From the NCBI GenBank assembly GCA_036897445.1, contig JAYMTL010000118.1, positions 1 through 63,439 of the forward strand: DNA of 63,439 nt, written 5' to 3'. The translations under genes and the position numbers were made by a program. The notes beneath the pieces are model-generated. The model did no database searches, was not told the DNA's origin, and saw only the letters and a program-made list of their open reading frames with translations. Position 1 is the first letter of the stretch. Every line of letters starts with the position of its first letter. Shown here piece by piece: positions 38,841 through 51,000 of this stretch. The stretch comes from Pelargonium tetragonum (Eukaryota > Streptophyta > Magnoliopsida > Geraniales > Geraniaceae).

Positions 38841-41800
38841 ATGCTTTTTTCGGTAAAGACCAGTATAGAATATAGAACTAATAGAAGGGGCTCAGTGGGT
38901 TTCTTGGGGTCTTTTTCTGTTTTAACTTAACTAGGAAGGCACTTTATGGAATAAGGTATTCTAAACTACGGCTTATTAAAAGTAGGAGTGCTCGAAATAG
39001 AATCTTAAATATGGGTGCTTTCTCTAAAAAAGATCCGTCCTGGATATCCGAGTATACAAAAAAAAACTTCTAATTTTAATGTTTGATTTATTATTCGTTC
39101 TTTGTTATCCTTAGCGGAAACTCTTAACTTAAAAATGTATAATAAATTTCGCGTACCGGTTTTGAAAGGCTGCCTCCAAGAATTTTTTTTTTAATAAAGA
39201 CAGGGTCTAGGGTAGGCTGCTAGCTCGGGGGTTTCTACTACTTATATATAAGAAAAATCCCGTGCTATTTATTCAAAAGGGGGCTCTACCAGGCTTAAAG
39301 GAGTCCCTGGTGAAGTATAAAAGCAAGCCTGGATTTACAAAAGAAGGAATTTGGCAAGAACATGGTTTTAACGCTTTTCGTACAAGGATAAGTCGCCAAG
39401 ACAGAGATACCCTTTCCTTGATAACTATAAGTATTCTCCTAGTCTTTATAGCTCTTCTGTAGCCTTGGTTTTCTTAATAGCTATCCCCAACTTGCGTTGC
39501 CTAACCCTGCATCACTATCTTCTTCAGAGCTTTACCTTCTAAAGTATCTTGAGAGCCCTCTATAGCTATACTTTGAATTCCTATAGTTAGTTTCACTTTC
39601 TAAAATTCCCTAGATTCTAACACCTGTTATAAATTCCAACGAAAGGCTCCTCTTTCTACATTCCCCTAGGTTCAAGCAGAGGAGCGGCCTATATTAGACC
39701 TAAAAAGATTGACTATAACAAAAGTTACCCGGCCTCGTAAACTACTTAATAAGAAGAAGGCAGAGAGACTCTAAAGTAACCCTTATTTAGTTTAGTCTCT
39801 TTTCTTTTTTTTATATAGTTACTCAGATTGATAAAAAGAAACTGAGGAAAAGGCTTGATTTTAAGAGAGAGCTTAAAATTTCTTCGATACAAATGTACCG
39901 GGAAACTTAGATACTCTACAAGTTATTCCCTTTTCTCTTAGACTTCCTTTTATTTATATAATAACTCCGAGGCTTGTTACAGACCTCTGAAAGACCTAAA
40001 AATGTACTAAATTGAATGAAGTTAGAAGGGGTACTTACGCATGGTCGATATGAGGAACGGATCAAGACATGGAAGCTCTAATTCACAGGTCACAGGGATA
40101 TGTTTCCCAATTTAGGCTTCTTCCTATACTATAATTTCACCGGGAGTCGTGAAGTACTAAGAGCTCCTTCTCTCTTTACTGATCATGAGAAACTAGATCC
40201 TGTCATAAAAAAAGAGATTTTACATCATTTCTTTTAATATTTCACTATCTTCTGTCAATAAGTTTAGGAACTAAAAAAGTTTACAGGTTACAAAAAAAAA
40301 TTAGATTAAAGCACAAGCTAGTTCTTTAAATCAAACCGATTTTATAACGAAGTACTCAAAAAAGGGGTCCTGTTTCATTTAATGACAATCCATAATGTAA
40401 AGTAAATTCATAGCAGAGCTAAACTTCTCAAGTCTCCTGAGTGAGATGCTTTTGTGTTATTTAGTTATCAAGGGATTACTTGCACAAGTAAGGTTTATAC
40501 TAATAAAGTTATTAAAGTTATAGTCCTAAATTTCCGTTTGTCTATAAAATTATAAAAAACAGCTAATGCAGGCACTACTAGTTAGTATCTTTTTACTCTC
40601 TTACATATTCATTCAAATCCCGGTGAAATTCTTAGAGTTCTTTACTTCTGCGTCCACGACTATATTTAAATTAGGCTCTAAAAAAAAGGAAGTCCGAAAG
40701 TCTACAGGATCAAATGAAAGTTTTTAGTTTTTATAACGAGCGAGAAGGACTCTTGAGGGAAATTTTGAATAAAAGCCAAAGGTGCTACTGTAGTTCTTTA
40801 TATTCAAAATTAGGGGTAACTTAGCTAAAAAAAGTTATGTAACGAGTTTACCATATACTCTAGTACGAGTTATTCAGGACTTTTCGTACCGTTTATCTAT
40901 AGTATAGAGGCAGTACCTTGGTACTGTGTCAGTGTTTAGTAATACGAAGACTTTTATAAAAACGCCTAATAAAGAAATTTTGTCAGAAGGATTCCGTTCT
41001 TTCCAATTCCAGGGGTTGCCTTTAACTGAAGATAAAAGACTCATATTTAACTTTATCCTTATACTGATTCCTGTATCCTATGAGATATACCAAGATTAAC
41101 CCAACTTTAATGGAGTACTCCTTTCTAATTTCGAAACCCTAAATTATAACTAAGTTTTACAAAGAGAGTTACTGCACGTTATCGCAGGAAAAATAGATAC
41201 ACGAACGCTTGTTCAGAATTCGAAAAAACTTATTAGATTCATACATAAAAATTATAGTAAAGAAACTCTTTTGGTTATGCGTATGCGGGCTCCGCGGATA
41301 TCTTGGGATTACTGCTCTAGCAATTAGTGTACTTTTTTCTTATTTTGTTTGACAAATTCCATGATGAAGTGTATATATTGGGATAAATAAAATGAAAATC
41401 AGATGCTAGTTGAGGACGGAAAGGAGTCCTTAATTGACACAAGATTTACTTATAGCAGGGTACTTGTTCTCTCTAAAACTTGTATCATTCCTTATCTAAG
41501 TTAGATAAAACCTACTTGGCTGAATTAATATTTGATGTCTTTTAACACATGGGGGGCACTTTATATCCCAGCAGTCTATTTCAAGGTGCTCTGTCGGCTT
41601 TTAAGCGCCTATAACTTGAGGGAAATTCTCTCATCTCTGCGAAGAAATCAAAAAAAAAGACCTGTGTGAAGGCAACCTCAAAGGGGAACCCTATTCAGAG
41701 TTCTCTTACTATATACTTTCTTTTATATATGAAGTTATTCTAAAATTACTTAGGAGCCCTTTTTTTTATTATCGCTGACCTACTTTTTTAAAATAGAATA

Positions 41801-44200
41801 AGAAATGCCAGTCGAGTACTATTGGTTAAATTACGTTAGAGTCCTAGTGGGAAAAAGGTTTTCATTTCAATATAGCCAACTAAATAAGATTAGTCTAGGG
41901 GCATTGCTCTTTTTTCCCGCCTTTCTCGAGTCACGCTTTAACCTTATTTTAGGTTCGTTGCTAAGGGCGTGTCCTTTCAAATAGAAAGCATTTCTTGGGA
42001 CTTGTAAGTTGTCATGGTATTACTTGAGAATTACTGGCTGTTGCTAGAGCTGAATTTGAAGAAGCTAACAGTATCTCTAAGGTCTTCTCGAAAGGACCCT
42101 AAGAGCTTTTTCTTTAGTGAGCGGCCATCTGTTAGACACGGAATCCAATTGCATAGTGGGGTTGTTAGAGATACAAAGAGTACCCCCGGGAGTTTTGAGT
42201 CATTGTCCGCGTCACAAAGTTTTGTTCCCTAGTTTTCTTTGTTTTTTTAATATACGGGAGTCGCCAGGTTTTCTTTCTTATAACGAAAGGGCCTTAGATC
42301 TGGGGTCTCGCAAAACAATTGGGCTTCGTCGAATGGCTCTAATATGCGGTTCTTGTAGATGTCGAAAGTCTCGGTATAACCTAATTTATTGAATTTTCCG
42401 TTCTTCTTTATGGGATCCTACTCCTTTCCTTTATTAATACAGTGGCAGTTGGGCACCAATTTTGGTATCCTTAGCAGTAAAAAGAGCTTCTTCAGTAGAA
42501 TTTAGGGCTAGCTTTTAGGCTTTAAAAGGGGCCTCTTTTTCTTTTTATAGTCTTTTTGGAGTATAAAATTCTTAATAGTACACGGACCCTGGTTACCGGA
42601 TTTTACTGACAGGAGGAACTCACTGAGTTTAGGTAACTTAGTTTTAGTTCTTTTAATACAAGCTTCTTTAAGAATAATAAAAAACTTTATAGGCCCCCTT
42701 ATACACAAAAGAAATTTTACTTTTTGAATGAAGAGGCAAGTCCTATTTGTATCAAAGCAAAAGGTGCATAAAAAGCTAGGAGTATTCCAACCTGAATAAC
42801 CCTGCTATAACCTCGAATTCGAAGGAGGGCCTGGGGAGGGGGGATATTGAGCTTAACTTACAAAGGGCAGCAAACTTGATAAATGGCAAAGTATAGGAGG
42901 GAAGATATTGCTTCTATATTTTTCTTTTTAAACCCTTTGGTAGATATTTACTTATTAGGGTAAGAGGTATTGACTTTGAATTGTCTTTCTTGGATTTACA
43001 AGGAAACCCGGGTCTAACAACTAAGTTATTCCGCTAAGGTTATGAGTTACCTATAAAGAATTAGAAGAGGCCTACGAAAAGGCGCTGTAAACTAAGGATT
43101 TTCTAGAGAAGCAGTTCCATATTAAAGATTATAAAGGTGATATGCTAAAGAATTCAGGTCAAAAGTGCACCTAAATATAGCTTGATTCAAAAAGGGGCTT
43201 TTTTAAGAGAAGGGGTTTTCTCAGTTTGATTTTCGTTGTATTCTATAGAAATTCTAGCACTGGGGTAAGTCTAGTAAATAGAATAGTAATAACAGGGCTG
43301 TCTTCCAAGTCAGATAAGACTGCAATTTTAGTATCAACCCATAGGGTATCCTTGCTTGTTTCTAATTTATTTAAATCCAAATGTTTCTAAACAAAGGAAA
43401 TCTTGGGTCTCATGTGTCTATTAAAAACTTACTGATTTAGATCGAGGTATCCTGTAGAAATGACTCAGACTCGTACTAAACTAACGGAAACTCGCTAAAC
43501 AACTTCAAAGTCTTGCACTCTGTTTTTTAATCTAACAAAAGGGAGGCTCCGCAGGATTAGAAAGCGATAGAAACTTCTAGAGTTTCCTCAAATAGAGTTT
43601 TTAAGTTTTAAGACAAGACAAGGACCCACCACCTAAAGTAATAAAAAAGCTGACTTTTCTCCGGGCATATTTATAGAAACCCCCGGGCTCGTGTGTCAAT
43701 ATTCAAAAACCTGTTTCCCTGAAAACTTTTTCCTATGGGGAGCCCGCTTTTCAATTTTTAAATAAAGGTAGAAGCAAGGGGGAATCCTTCGTGCAAAAGG
43801 GAAATCTTGCCTTTATTAAAGAGTGGCTAATTATTAAAAATCTCAGGAGGGGTTGCCATGGGGGTGGCAGTTGAGTCTTCACTAGTAATCTATAAAACTT
43901 AATATAGGGTTAATCCTGTAAATTCCGAGTCATTGAAAAATTTTTGAAGCGACAAGCAGCACCCACTTTTTGTAAAAACCCTTACGCGTACTTTTTCGTT
44001 TATGTGCTAACTGTAGCCCAAATCTTTTTTTTTAGTGAATTTACTTTAAACTTTGTTTCAAAAGAGCTCTTCAATGAGTTAGGAATTCTATTTTCAAGAA
44101 TTACCACTTTGCAAATAGAATTCAACGAAAACTCTCAAGAGTAGTTTGAATGACCAAGGGTGTACCCCTTTTTAGGTTCAAATTTCGACTGATACATAGA
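38841..44200. other. Gene-free, mostly islet-rich region
   Basis: No gene recognised. A C-rich, islet-poor patch lies at about 39470-39700. The stretch 42006-42392 carries two overlapping plus-strand open frames and few hairpin-type clusters, but no family was recognised. The 16-bp word shared with 35505-35520 lies at 40370-40385. Confidence 0.45.
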
Positions 44201-46080
44201 ATATAGTATAGATATAGAACCCTCTCATAATTGTATCTTAGGAGTAGTGAGATTTCTCTGTCCAAGGAACCTCGACTTTGGGTGTGCCTTTTCGCAAAGT
44301 GATTGCCCTCCTCTTTTCTTGTTCTGAAGCTCTAACTCTAGTATTAGGGATTTGGAGTAAAAAGGGAAAAGAGAAAGAAAGTGAAACTAAGTGATTTCCG
44401 GAAGGAGTCATTATGTAAATTCTGAATACAAGATATAAAAAGATAAAAGCATGCTAGCCAAGGGTGATTCGTGATTGAGTCAATATTTGTATTTCTTTTG
44501 ATTGAAAGAGAGATTCCTCTTATGGGAGTGGTAAGTTACTATAGGAAAAGTAGAAAAATGAAGAGATTTCTGACTTGTTAAAAGTGCTACTTAATTATAT
44601 ACATACAATGAATGTAATTCAAAAATTTCAGTACAGTACTGAAGGTAAACCATGTGATTTCCACTTGCTTGATTCGTACAAGGGGCTGCTACATTTAGGC
44701 CCAAGTTTTGTGAGTGAGAAAAGCCTTTTTTAGTATAGAGCAATAAAAAAAGATCCTAAAAATGCTGAGCACGATAGTGAAGTCCTTTTTGTGTCAGGAT
44801 ATCTTGTATAAACATAAATTTTTGCTAGCCAACGGATACGCATCAGTTTCCTATTTTCTTGAAGGTGATACTAATTCGAATAAGTATATTCTTTGAAGGG
44901 GTGCTTTTCGGGGCAGTTACCCTAGGGAGTTAGCTAGTTAAAGTTTGGGTCGAAAAAGTCAATATTATATAAAAAATCCCTAGAATACCCTATTATCTAC
45001 TCTTAAGAAGCCATATAGCACAGTACAAAAAAGAGCGTTCTTTAGTTATGATTGCTGCTTAAATCCGTGCTTTATTAAGATTAGGTGCTATTTGTAGAAA
45101 AGTACAGGTACGAGGGAGTTTTCTAGGCAAGTGTCCTATTAATCTTTATGTAATAGCGAGGTTTTGTTAGCTAAGTATAAGATTGGGAGGGGTTATTCCA
45201 CGGGTAACTTTCATATTAGACTTGTAAATAAAGATTGTATAGCGAAATGCTCTCAGTTTTACTTAGTTTTGATACGCGGGATTATTCAGGGGTTTTTAAT
45301 TAAGTTAATTAAGAAAATTAACAAGTAAGGAGATTTTGAAAATAAAAACGTATAGTGTAAATGTAAGTAAGAACCTTGTATTCGTTGGAATGCTAATAGT
45401 CCCCTTAGTCTTTACGCTTTCCGTCTTATTTAATGCATACGAAAGTCCTTTTTAGATTCTCTTTTTTACTTCTATTCTAATAACCCGAGACTCCTTTTTT
45501 ATTTAAATCCTCGTAGAAGTAGTTGAATATTGTATCTTTAGCTTAGCCTATAAACTGAATTTTAAGGGTATGTATATTCCTTTGTAGCGACTCGTCTTAA
45601 TCCTGGAATGGTAAGGAAAGTGGGATAGTTATAGTGCTCGTAGGAGTTCAGATAAGAAATTTTCATTTAGAATGCGGCTTAGAATCTAATTAAGACTATA
45701 AACCCGCACTTTGAGAACTTTTTGAGTTATTGGATCGATGCCAAGGTCAGAGACTCATCAAAAGAAGTTACCCTGAACATAGAAATTTGAACGGATGCCC
45801 TTATAGGCAAAGGCTTCTCTAGAACCCAAAATCTTTTTGAAGGTTTAGTTAGTACAGGCAGGGTTTTCCTATTGCTACTTGTTATTCCTAGTATATAGGA
45901 TTCAGCCTTACTTACTAATAGCTAATAGATAGTATGTATATAGAAAGTGAAGAGACTCGTAAAGTAAGAGTTAGGAGTTTTACCCTTACCATAAGGAATT
46001 GATTGAAACTCTCTATAATGAAGGATAGCTGCCAGGGAGAACTAAAACAAACTAGTAGTAATATGTACTAAACCCTAGGA
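44201..46080. other. Gene-free, islet-poor block with G-rich top strand
   Basis: No gene recognised. Among the most biased blocks: 18 G to 3 C at 44341-44400 and 16 G to 3 C at 44521-44580. Purine-rich near 44340-44400. No open frame of note. Confidence 0.5.
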
Positions 46081-47987
46081 GTAGCTATCCAGTTTACTTA
46101 CTCAAGAAACCCCTTAGATACTTCGATTCCTATAGAGAATTTAATACGATAGGCTCCTTAGTAATTTCGGTGTAAGGAGGAAATGCTGCGTAAAAACGAC
46201 TAAACTAATTCCCTTTTACTCATGCGCTCCTACTAAAAAAGAATAAAAGGGACATCTCTATTCAGAATTCCGAGGTCTATTAAATTCACATAAGGTAAAT
46301 ATTGAAACACTAGCAACCCCAAAAAGACTCACCAAATAAGGTGGAATCCTACTTGGATTTCTTAAATTCCTATAATTAAAGAGATTCCTTAGGGCTTTAT
46401 CGAATCACCTATTGTCTCATCAATTTCTTTTTTGTAAGGAGGTATATATATCAAATCGCAAAAATGTTGAACTCGGTTCTTCAAGCGCGCCTATATACTA
46501 CGTATAACCGATAGGATTTCAACAGATTTTAAAGCTTATAAATACCAGCCTTTCTTCCGATCGGACTCTATAGATTATCTTGTGAAACGGGACTTTACTC
46601 TTTCTTTTTTTAAGGGTACCCTCTTTAGCATTTTCCTTGCACAAAAAAGTTTGAACCATCAACATCTCTAAAAATTGGTTTCTAGTTTAGGTTTTCCCAT
46701 AAAGAATAAAAGATAGAGAGATAAAATCTTTCTTGAATATATATATGGATGAAAATAAGGGCTAAGGTCAGGTTCAGTATTTTTTGATACTCGTTGAGGG
46801 CACTATTCCACAAGTCCCGAGTTCTTATGTCCGCAACTTCGACTCGATATAAATAATTACTAACAATACAAACAGGAATCAATGAGCAGAACAGAACAAA
46901 GAATCTAGTTTGCAAGAAAGAGTTAGAACATGTGTCGGGCTCTTAAAAACCTGTAAGGTAAGTAAGACTTTAAACTAAAGTTACTCCGTACTAAAAATAG
47001 GAAGTGATGAAGAAGACTTCCATATCAAATAGAGAAACCCACTCTGTTAAACTAGAGCTACATGCTTATCTATCTATGTTCTAGATGCGTACTCTTTGCC
47101 TTGGGTTTCACTTTTAGGATAGAATTGTAATTAAAGCGGTAGAGATATCAGAGTCTTCGCGCACTGTAAATTCTTCAATATATAGATATCCCAGTAACAA
47201 AAAGCATTCGCAGATCTCTCAAGTTATCGGTTAAATTATATAATACGTAATTTCTGATTAGTCATCATATTATCATCACTAGCGCTACTGGACTATCTTC
47301 GCTCTGAGGAAGGTAAAAAGACATATAGAAGCAAATCCTCGTTTCAGAAAAGTTAGCAATAAGCTTCTTTCTATTTCTAATTTTCTAAATGGAAGAATCC
47401 TTATTCTTATTTCAAGCTTCATAAGCGCAGTGGTCTTATAAGTTGCGCGAGGGTGCAGTAAATTTTGAATCTTTTAATCTAAGGGGGCCTATAATGTTAA
47501 TTGAAATCCACTATAAGCAGAATAAGAAAATCTTCTTCAAGGGCTCTAGGAGAGAGAGTACCAGGGCCGGTCTTGCCCGAAAGCATTTTTGATTGAAGGA
47601 TCTTACCCTGGAAAATATATCAACTATGGTATTCTATTGTCTAAGCTCGTCATTAGTTTTAATGAGGTAATTGGAGTTCGCAAAGTTTGATATAAGAGTT
47701 TCCCTGAGTCGAAATCCAGTGTTGCAATTACTTGGCGTCTAATTTGATACAGGTCTTAGAAAGACTTTTTTATATAACGGAGTAAGACTTCGCAAGGAAT
47801 CCGGAAAACTTCAATATCACTAAAGTAGCTTTTTCTCAATACCTACATCTGAAAATTAAGATAGTATAACGCTATCGCGAAATGTGGAATCCCTTTCACT
47901 TAACAGCTTTAGCAATAGAACCGGATTTTTTTAATAATAGATAAATAGGATAGATCTTGCCTTTCTGCTCTGCCGAGTCTCCGATTC

Positions 47988-48011
47988 TATATATATATAT
48001 ATATATATATT
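47988..48011. repeat. (TA)n microsatellite
   Basis: An uninterrupted TA run of about 12 units, the longest simple repeat seen in the window. Confidence 0.9.
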
Positions 48012-51000
48012 CTTGTTCTTTGTTCTAAGATACCTATAGAATAAGTTTCTAAGTTAGTCTACACTTAAACTTAATGTATATAGCTGTTTTATAGGTTCTA
48101 AGAATTCCGGAACTGTTTCAAACAATGACATATAGAACCAAGTATAGGATTTTTTTTTAGCATAGGTATAGACATGAAAGGTTCTCCTTTGCTAATGCCT
48201 GTTTAAGTGATTTAAGTGGGGTTTTTACAAGGAAACATATAAGTTGAAAGTAATTCTTCTTTCTGAAGTTACAGATCTAGAGATAGTTATAGGGAATACA
48301 GTAGGTACAAAAAGTCCCTGTTATAGGACAGTTAGGACCCCGACGAGGAGGAATACCCATAAAAAGTGAGGGTATGACGAAGTTATCTACAATTGAGTTC
48401 GGATTTTCCTTTTTGTCCTTCTTGTTATTACTTTTTAATATAATAGTATAAAATAGCACCCTCTGGTTACTAAGTTTTAGTTTAGTTGGTATTGAGGAAG
48501 GGTCAGTAAGCTCTTACGTTCCTTTGGTTTTTCAAGCGTTTCTAGGTTTCCAATTCAGGATAAGACAAATATACACAGAAAGACCCCTAAATTAAGACGG
48601 TTACCGCTATCAAGACTAAGACTAAAAGATTTAGGTATTTGACTCAAGTAAAGTAAGGGATTGGAACAGAAGAATTGAGAAAATAAAGAACATTCAAGTT
48701 TTCTTGCCTTAGCTTTATCCGGGTTTTTTTGCAAATTGAAAAGCCGATGTTAACTTATATTCCTACTAAGCAGTTCTCGTTCTCCTGCCAAACCCGGGGT
48801 ATTCTTAGATTTTGTCCAAATCCGGTAACTTATTTTATATTGATACTTATATAAGAAGCCTTAAGAGCATTTATGAATTTAGTAAAAAGGAGTATGTATA
48901 TCCTATCAAATTAGGATACTCCTATTATTATAAGACTTTCTTAGGAGTTTACAAAGGGTAGAAATGCGCATCTAGCCCTGCTTTTTTAGTTTTTTAGAAC
49001 AACTCTTTTCAGATATACGTAGGCTTAGGGCGGCCTTGTTTGCGCTCTTATTTCCGGGTAACCAAGTTCCAAGTCGAAGTATTCTCGGAGAGTTTTCCAG
49101 GAAGAGGAATTTCGAAAAGGGAGTCTTAAACTGTAGGGCTCATAAAAAAGGCAAGAATGCTCAAATTACAAGTAAAAGGGTTCTCCTGTAAGTTAAAAGG
49201 GTCTTAATACTTTGTTAGATCAAACAGGAATGAATCTGAATGCCATAGAAACTTTGTACTTATTAATTCCCAACTAAACCCTCTTAAATTCTCGAGGCGG
49301 GTTGGTGAGATACCCAATATGCGCCTTGTACATATTCTTTTTTTATTAGTTAGAATAAGAATCTAAGTATAGGAGCTTTACTAATAGAGTGTTTCTCCTC
49401 TTCTTTGTTATTACTAGAGCGTTGGGTAAACCTTATATCTTAGTATGCTTATTTTACTGCAGCACAGCGAAGGAAATGGAAGAAGATAGTATTATGAGTA
49501 TACCTAGATACTCAATTTTAGCTAATATAAGGATAAATTTTGAGTATATGTTCAAGTCACTTTACCTTTCTTGGAATAACCCGCATTCTTGTAAAACTTT
49601 TAGAGAGTTGGTTTTGGAAAGAGAGGCGAGCTAAATTACACTCTTAGATCATGGACTTAATTACACCGCGATAAAAGGGGGCATCTCCTTGTGTAGAAGC
49701 TTTTCCATAGTAAAGTTATTCTAATTAAGTGTCTATACTTCATGAACCGTTAACGGAGTCAAGTCTAGACCGCATAATTAAGATCTTTCTAAATTTAGAA
49801 AGAAAAATATATGTTCATCAAAATAGAGCTTAACCTCTATGAGTATCGTCTAATATTAACAAATTCTAAAAGAACCCTACTAAGTAGGATGAAAACTTTT
49901 ACTCCGAGTAAGTTCAGTCTTTGCAAAAGGGGTTTTTTAACTTATTAAAAGTTGGTCATAGCTTACTGTTACTAGAGTGCTATTTCTAATTTAAGTATAC
50001 CTTTTGTACTTTTATACCGGAATAAAACTAAATTTATGTAACCAGATAGTTTTCCTTAAGTCCAGATAGATCTTGTAATTTCAAGAATAAAAGCTAAACT
50101 TATGAAATTCATGCCAATCTTTTTTCATTTAAATCTTTGGCAGGGGTTCCTTGGCTTGAATTTATAAAGCTGCGTAAGGATTCATTAGGAAGGGCTTAAA
50201 CTACTTAAAGATAAGGGCCCTTTAACTTATACATTGAGAGACTTCTCGGAGAGGGGTCAGATTAAAAATTGTGGACCAAAGAAAATTTCCTACTAAACCC
50301 GTAGAGCTAATTATGAACTCCTTAAAAAGAAGCTACACGTCTAAGGACAAGCCTTGGTTTTTAAATAACTACAAGGGCCTGGTTAAACCTTTGCACTCGT
50401 GTTGTGATAAACTAGCGCCCTAGCGAAAGCAGAACGCTTCTTTGCAATACAGATATTACTGTAAATAATATTTCAGTTAGTATTAAAAAGGTATTCTAAA
50501 TTTTCGAGCGCTATAATGATTTTTACTACATCTCCTTGAGTTAGCTTTCTAATCTAACAATTAAAAGGACTGCCTTTTTAAGTCAGATACAGAAATTTAG
50601 GAAGCACTATATTAATTTTTAGTTGCGTCAGAGTATTCCCTAAATTAAATACAAGGGGCGGCCCTTGGGATTTAAGAAGCCGCTTTGTTTTGTTAAAAGT
50701 AATCCTAAGCCCTTCCCCGGTATTTAATGAAGATGACATTCTAGAAAAATTAACTCGCTAATTAAGAGCATTCTTTAGTTGTTTATGGTTATACTTAAAG
50801 AAGCTGTTTTTAAGGGCAGGGAACCCCTTTCAAACTCAAACTAGTTAAGTATAAGTCTTGCAGAATAGTTTTAAAAGCAACCCTCAGAGCTTACCTCCTA
50901 GCGGTAATTCTAGTGGTAATTATTTCCCTTTCCTATTAAACAAAGCCTATCGGGTGCGGTTTACTAAGATCAATAGAGCAGCTTGACAAAGCCCCCTTAG

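Noticed and set aside
19053-39145. Recurring ATGTATAATAA words (near 19053, 20500, 27657, 39134), considered as promoters
   Set aside because: A/T-rich 11-mers recur by chance in a window of this size, and none lies upstream of a gene.
46682-46915. 77-codon minus-strand frame with a polar middle between hydrophobic ends
   Set aside because: Length within chance, no recognised motif, and it begins and ends in ordinary islet-rich spacer.
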